Assembly: GCF_009377235.1 (NCBI RefSeq)
Contig: NZ_VMNX01000040.1
Coordinates: 1 to 50,807 of the forward strand
Reading direction: 5' to 3'
Origin: Streptomyces acidicola
GTDB taxonomy: Bacteria; Actinomycetota; Actinomycetes; Streptomycetales; Streptomycetaceae
Length of the DNA: 50,807 nt
Shown in pieces: positions 50,609 through 50,807 of this stretch. The notes below the pieces were generated by a model that saw only the letters and a program-made list of their open reading frames with translations, made no database searches and was not told the origin of the DNA. The translations under genes and the position numbers were made by a program. Numbering within the stretch: position 1 is the stretch's first letter; the number at the start of each line of letters is the position of its first letter.

Positions 50609-50807
50609 GACTCACAAACTACCAAATCAACTTGTGACGATCTGCTGGTAGTTGGTGACAGACACCGATCCGCCCAGAGGGCGAATCGGCTCACCCTCCC
50701 CTGCTCCGCAGGAGTCCCTTTCCTCCCCCGCCTCAAGGGGGGGTATCCACGGAGGAACCCAGATGAAACGGGATCCAGGCGAACTCAACCGCCCCTTAAC
50801 CGTCGCC

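Larger units (their letters stand above)
49378..50766 (-). mobile_element. IS200/IS605-group element encoding only TnpB, copy 2
   Basis: The same organisation as 9468-10857: begins ttgacttcctccccc, the terminal hairpin CCCCCTTG/CGAGGGGG at 49388-49407, and the other end tatccacggaggaaccc. Again it is followed by agatgaaa, that is, TTTCATCT on the sense strand. The two copies differ at many codons, so they are separate arrivals or an old duplication. Confidence 0.75.

Overview
The window is high-GC actinomycete DNA, almost certainly Streptomyces or a close relative. The signs are strong GC3 codon bias with GTG/TTG starts, a mycothiol-conjugate amidase, an MmyB-type regulator, DUF721, DUF6193 and SUKH families, and type I-E-like CRISPR repeats of the Streptomyces kind. 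It reads as an accessory, possibly subtelomeric, region: intact operons separated by stretches packed with truncated or frameshifted genes and insertion-sequence debris. All calls come from reading the sequence; no search was run.

Layout. 1-2 kb: ferredoxin-like 3' end and a broken MFS transporter joined to an SDR tail. 2.0-9.3 kb: a minus-strand block read 9.3 to 2.0. It holds a Zn-ribbon/membrane/TOPRIM-like protein (A), a cupin, a short membrane protein (B), a winged-helix/TOPRIM-like protein (C), a Gly/Asp-tailed membrane protein (D), an asparagine-synthetase-like enzyme without Cys2, and an aldehyde dehydrogenase. A, B and C share a C-terminal module ending GF[LM]TWP. This is the best candidate here for an undescribed system. 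9.5-10.9 kb: a TnpB-only IS. 10.9-17.9 kb: a two-component system enclosing an FtsX-type ABC exporter with two ATPases and a lipoprotein.

18-27.8 kb is mixed. Relics include DUF721, DUF6193, TcmP, an ISAs1 transposase, solitary CRISPR-like repeats, a duplicated 242-bp segment carrying a possible small RNA, and a MITE. Intact genes include a GNAT enzyme, an I36-type secreted inhibitor and a PadR-ATPase-FtsX operon. 27.9-30.3 kb: frameshifted MmyB regulator divergent from an SDR-DsbA/FrnE pair. 30.3-37.1 kb: IS and gene relics around intact VOC, SUKH-4 and Mca genes, and a decayed methyltransferase with a ten-fold Trp-His repeat. 37.4-42.0 kb: SMI1/KNR4, methyltransferase, cupin, intact IS630 element, and a hotdog thioesterase/MarR pair. 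42-43.9 kb: second copy of the 242-bp segment and broken lysin-like genes. 44.2-48.8 kb: Trypco1 plus trypsin-nSTAND1-propeller, a known type of conflict or defence pair. 49.4-50.8 kb: a second TnpB element.

Broad reading: three intact envelope or regulatory operons and two self-contained modules (the GFLTWP cluster and Trypco1/nSTAND1) sit among heavily eroded mobile DNA. Five DUF721 (DciA-like) fragments and four CRISPR-like repeat sites recur through that eroded part.
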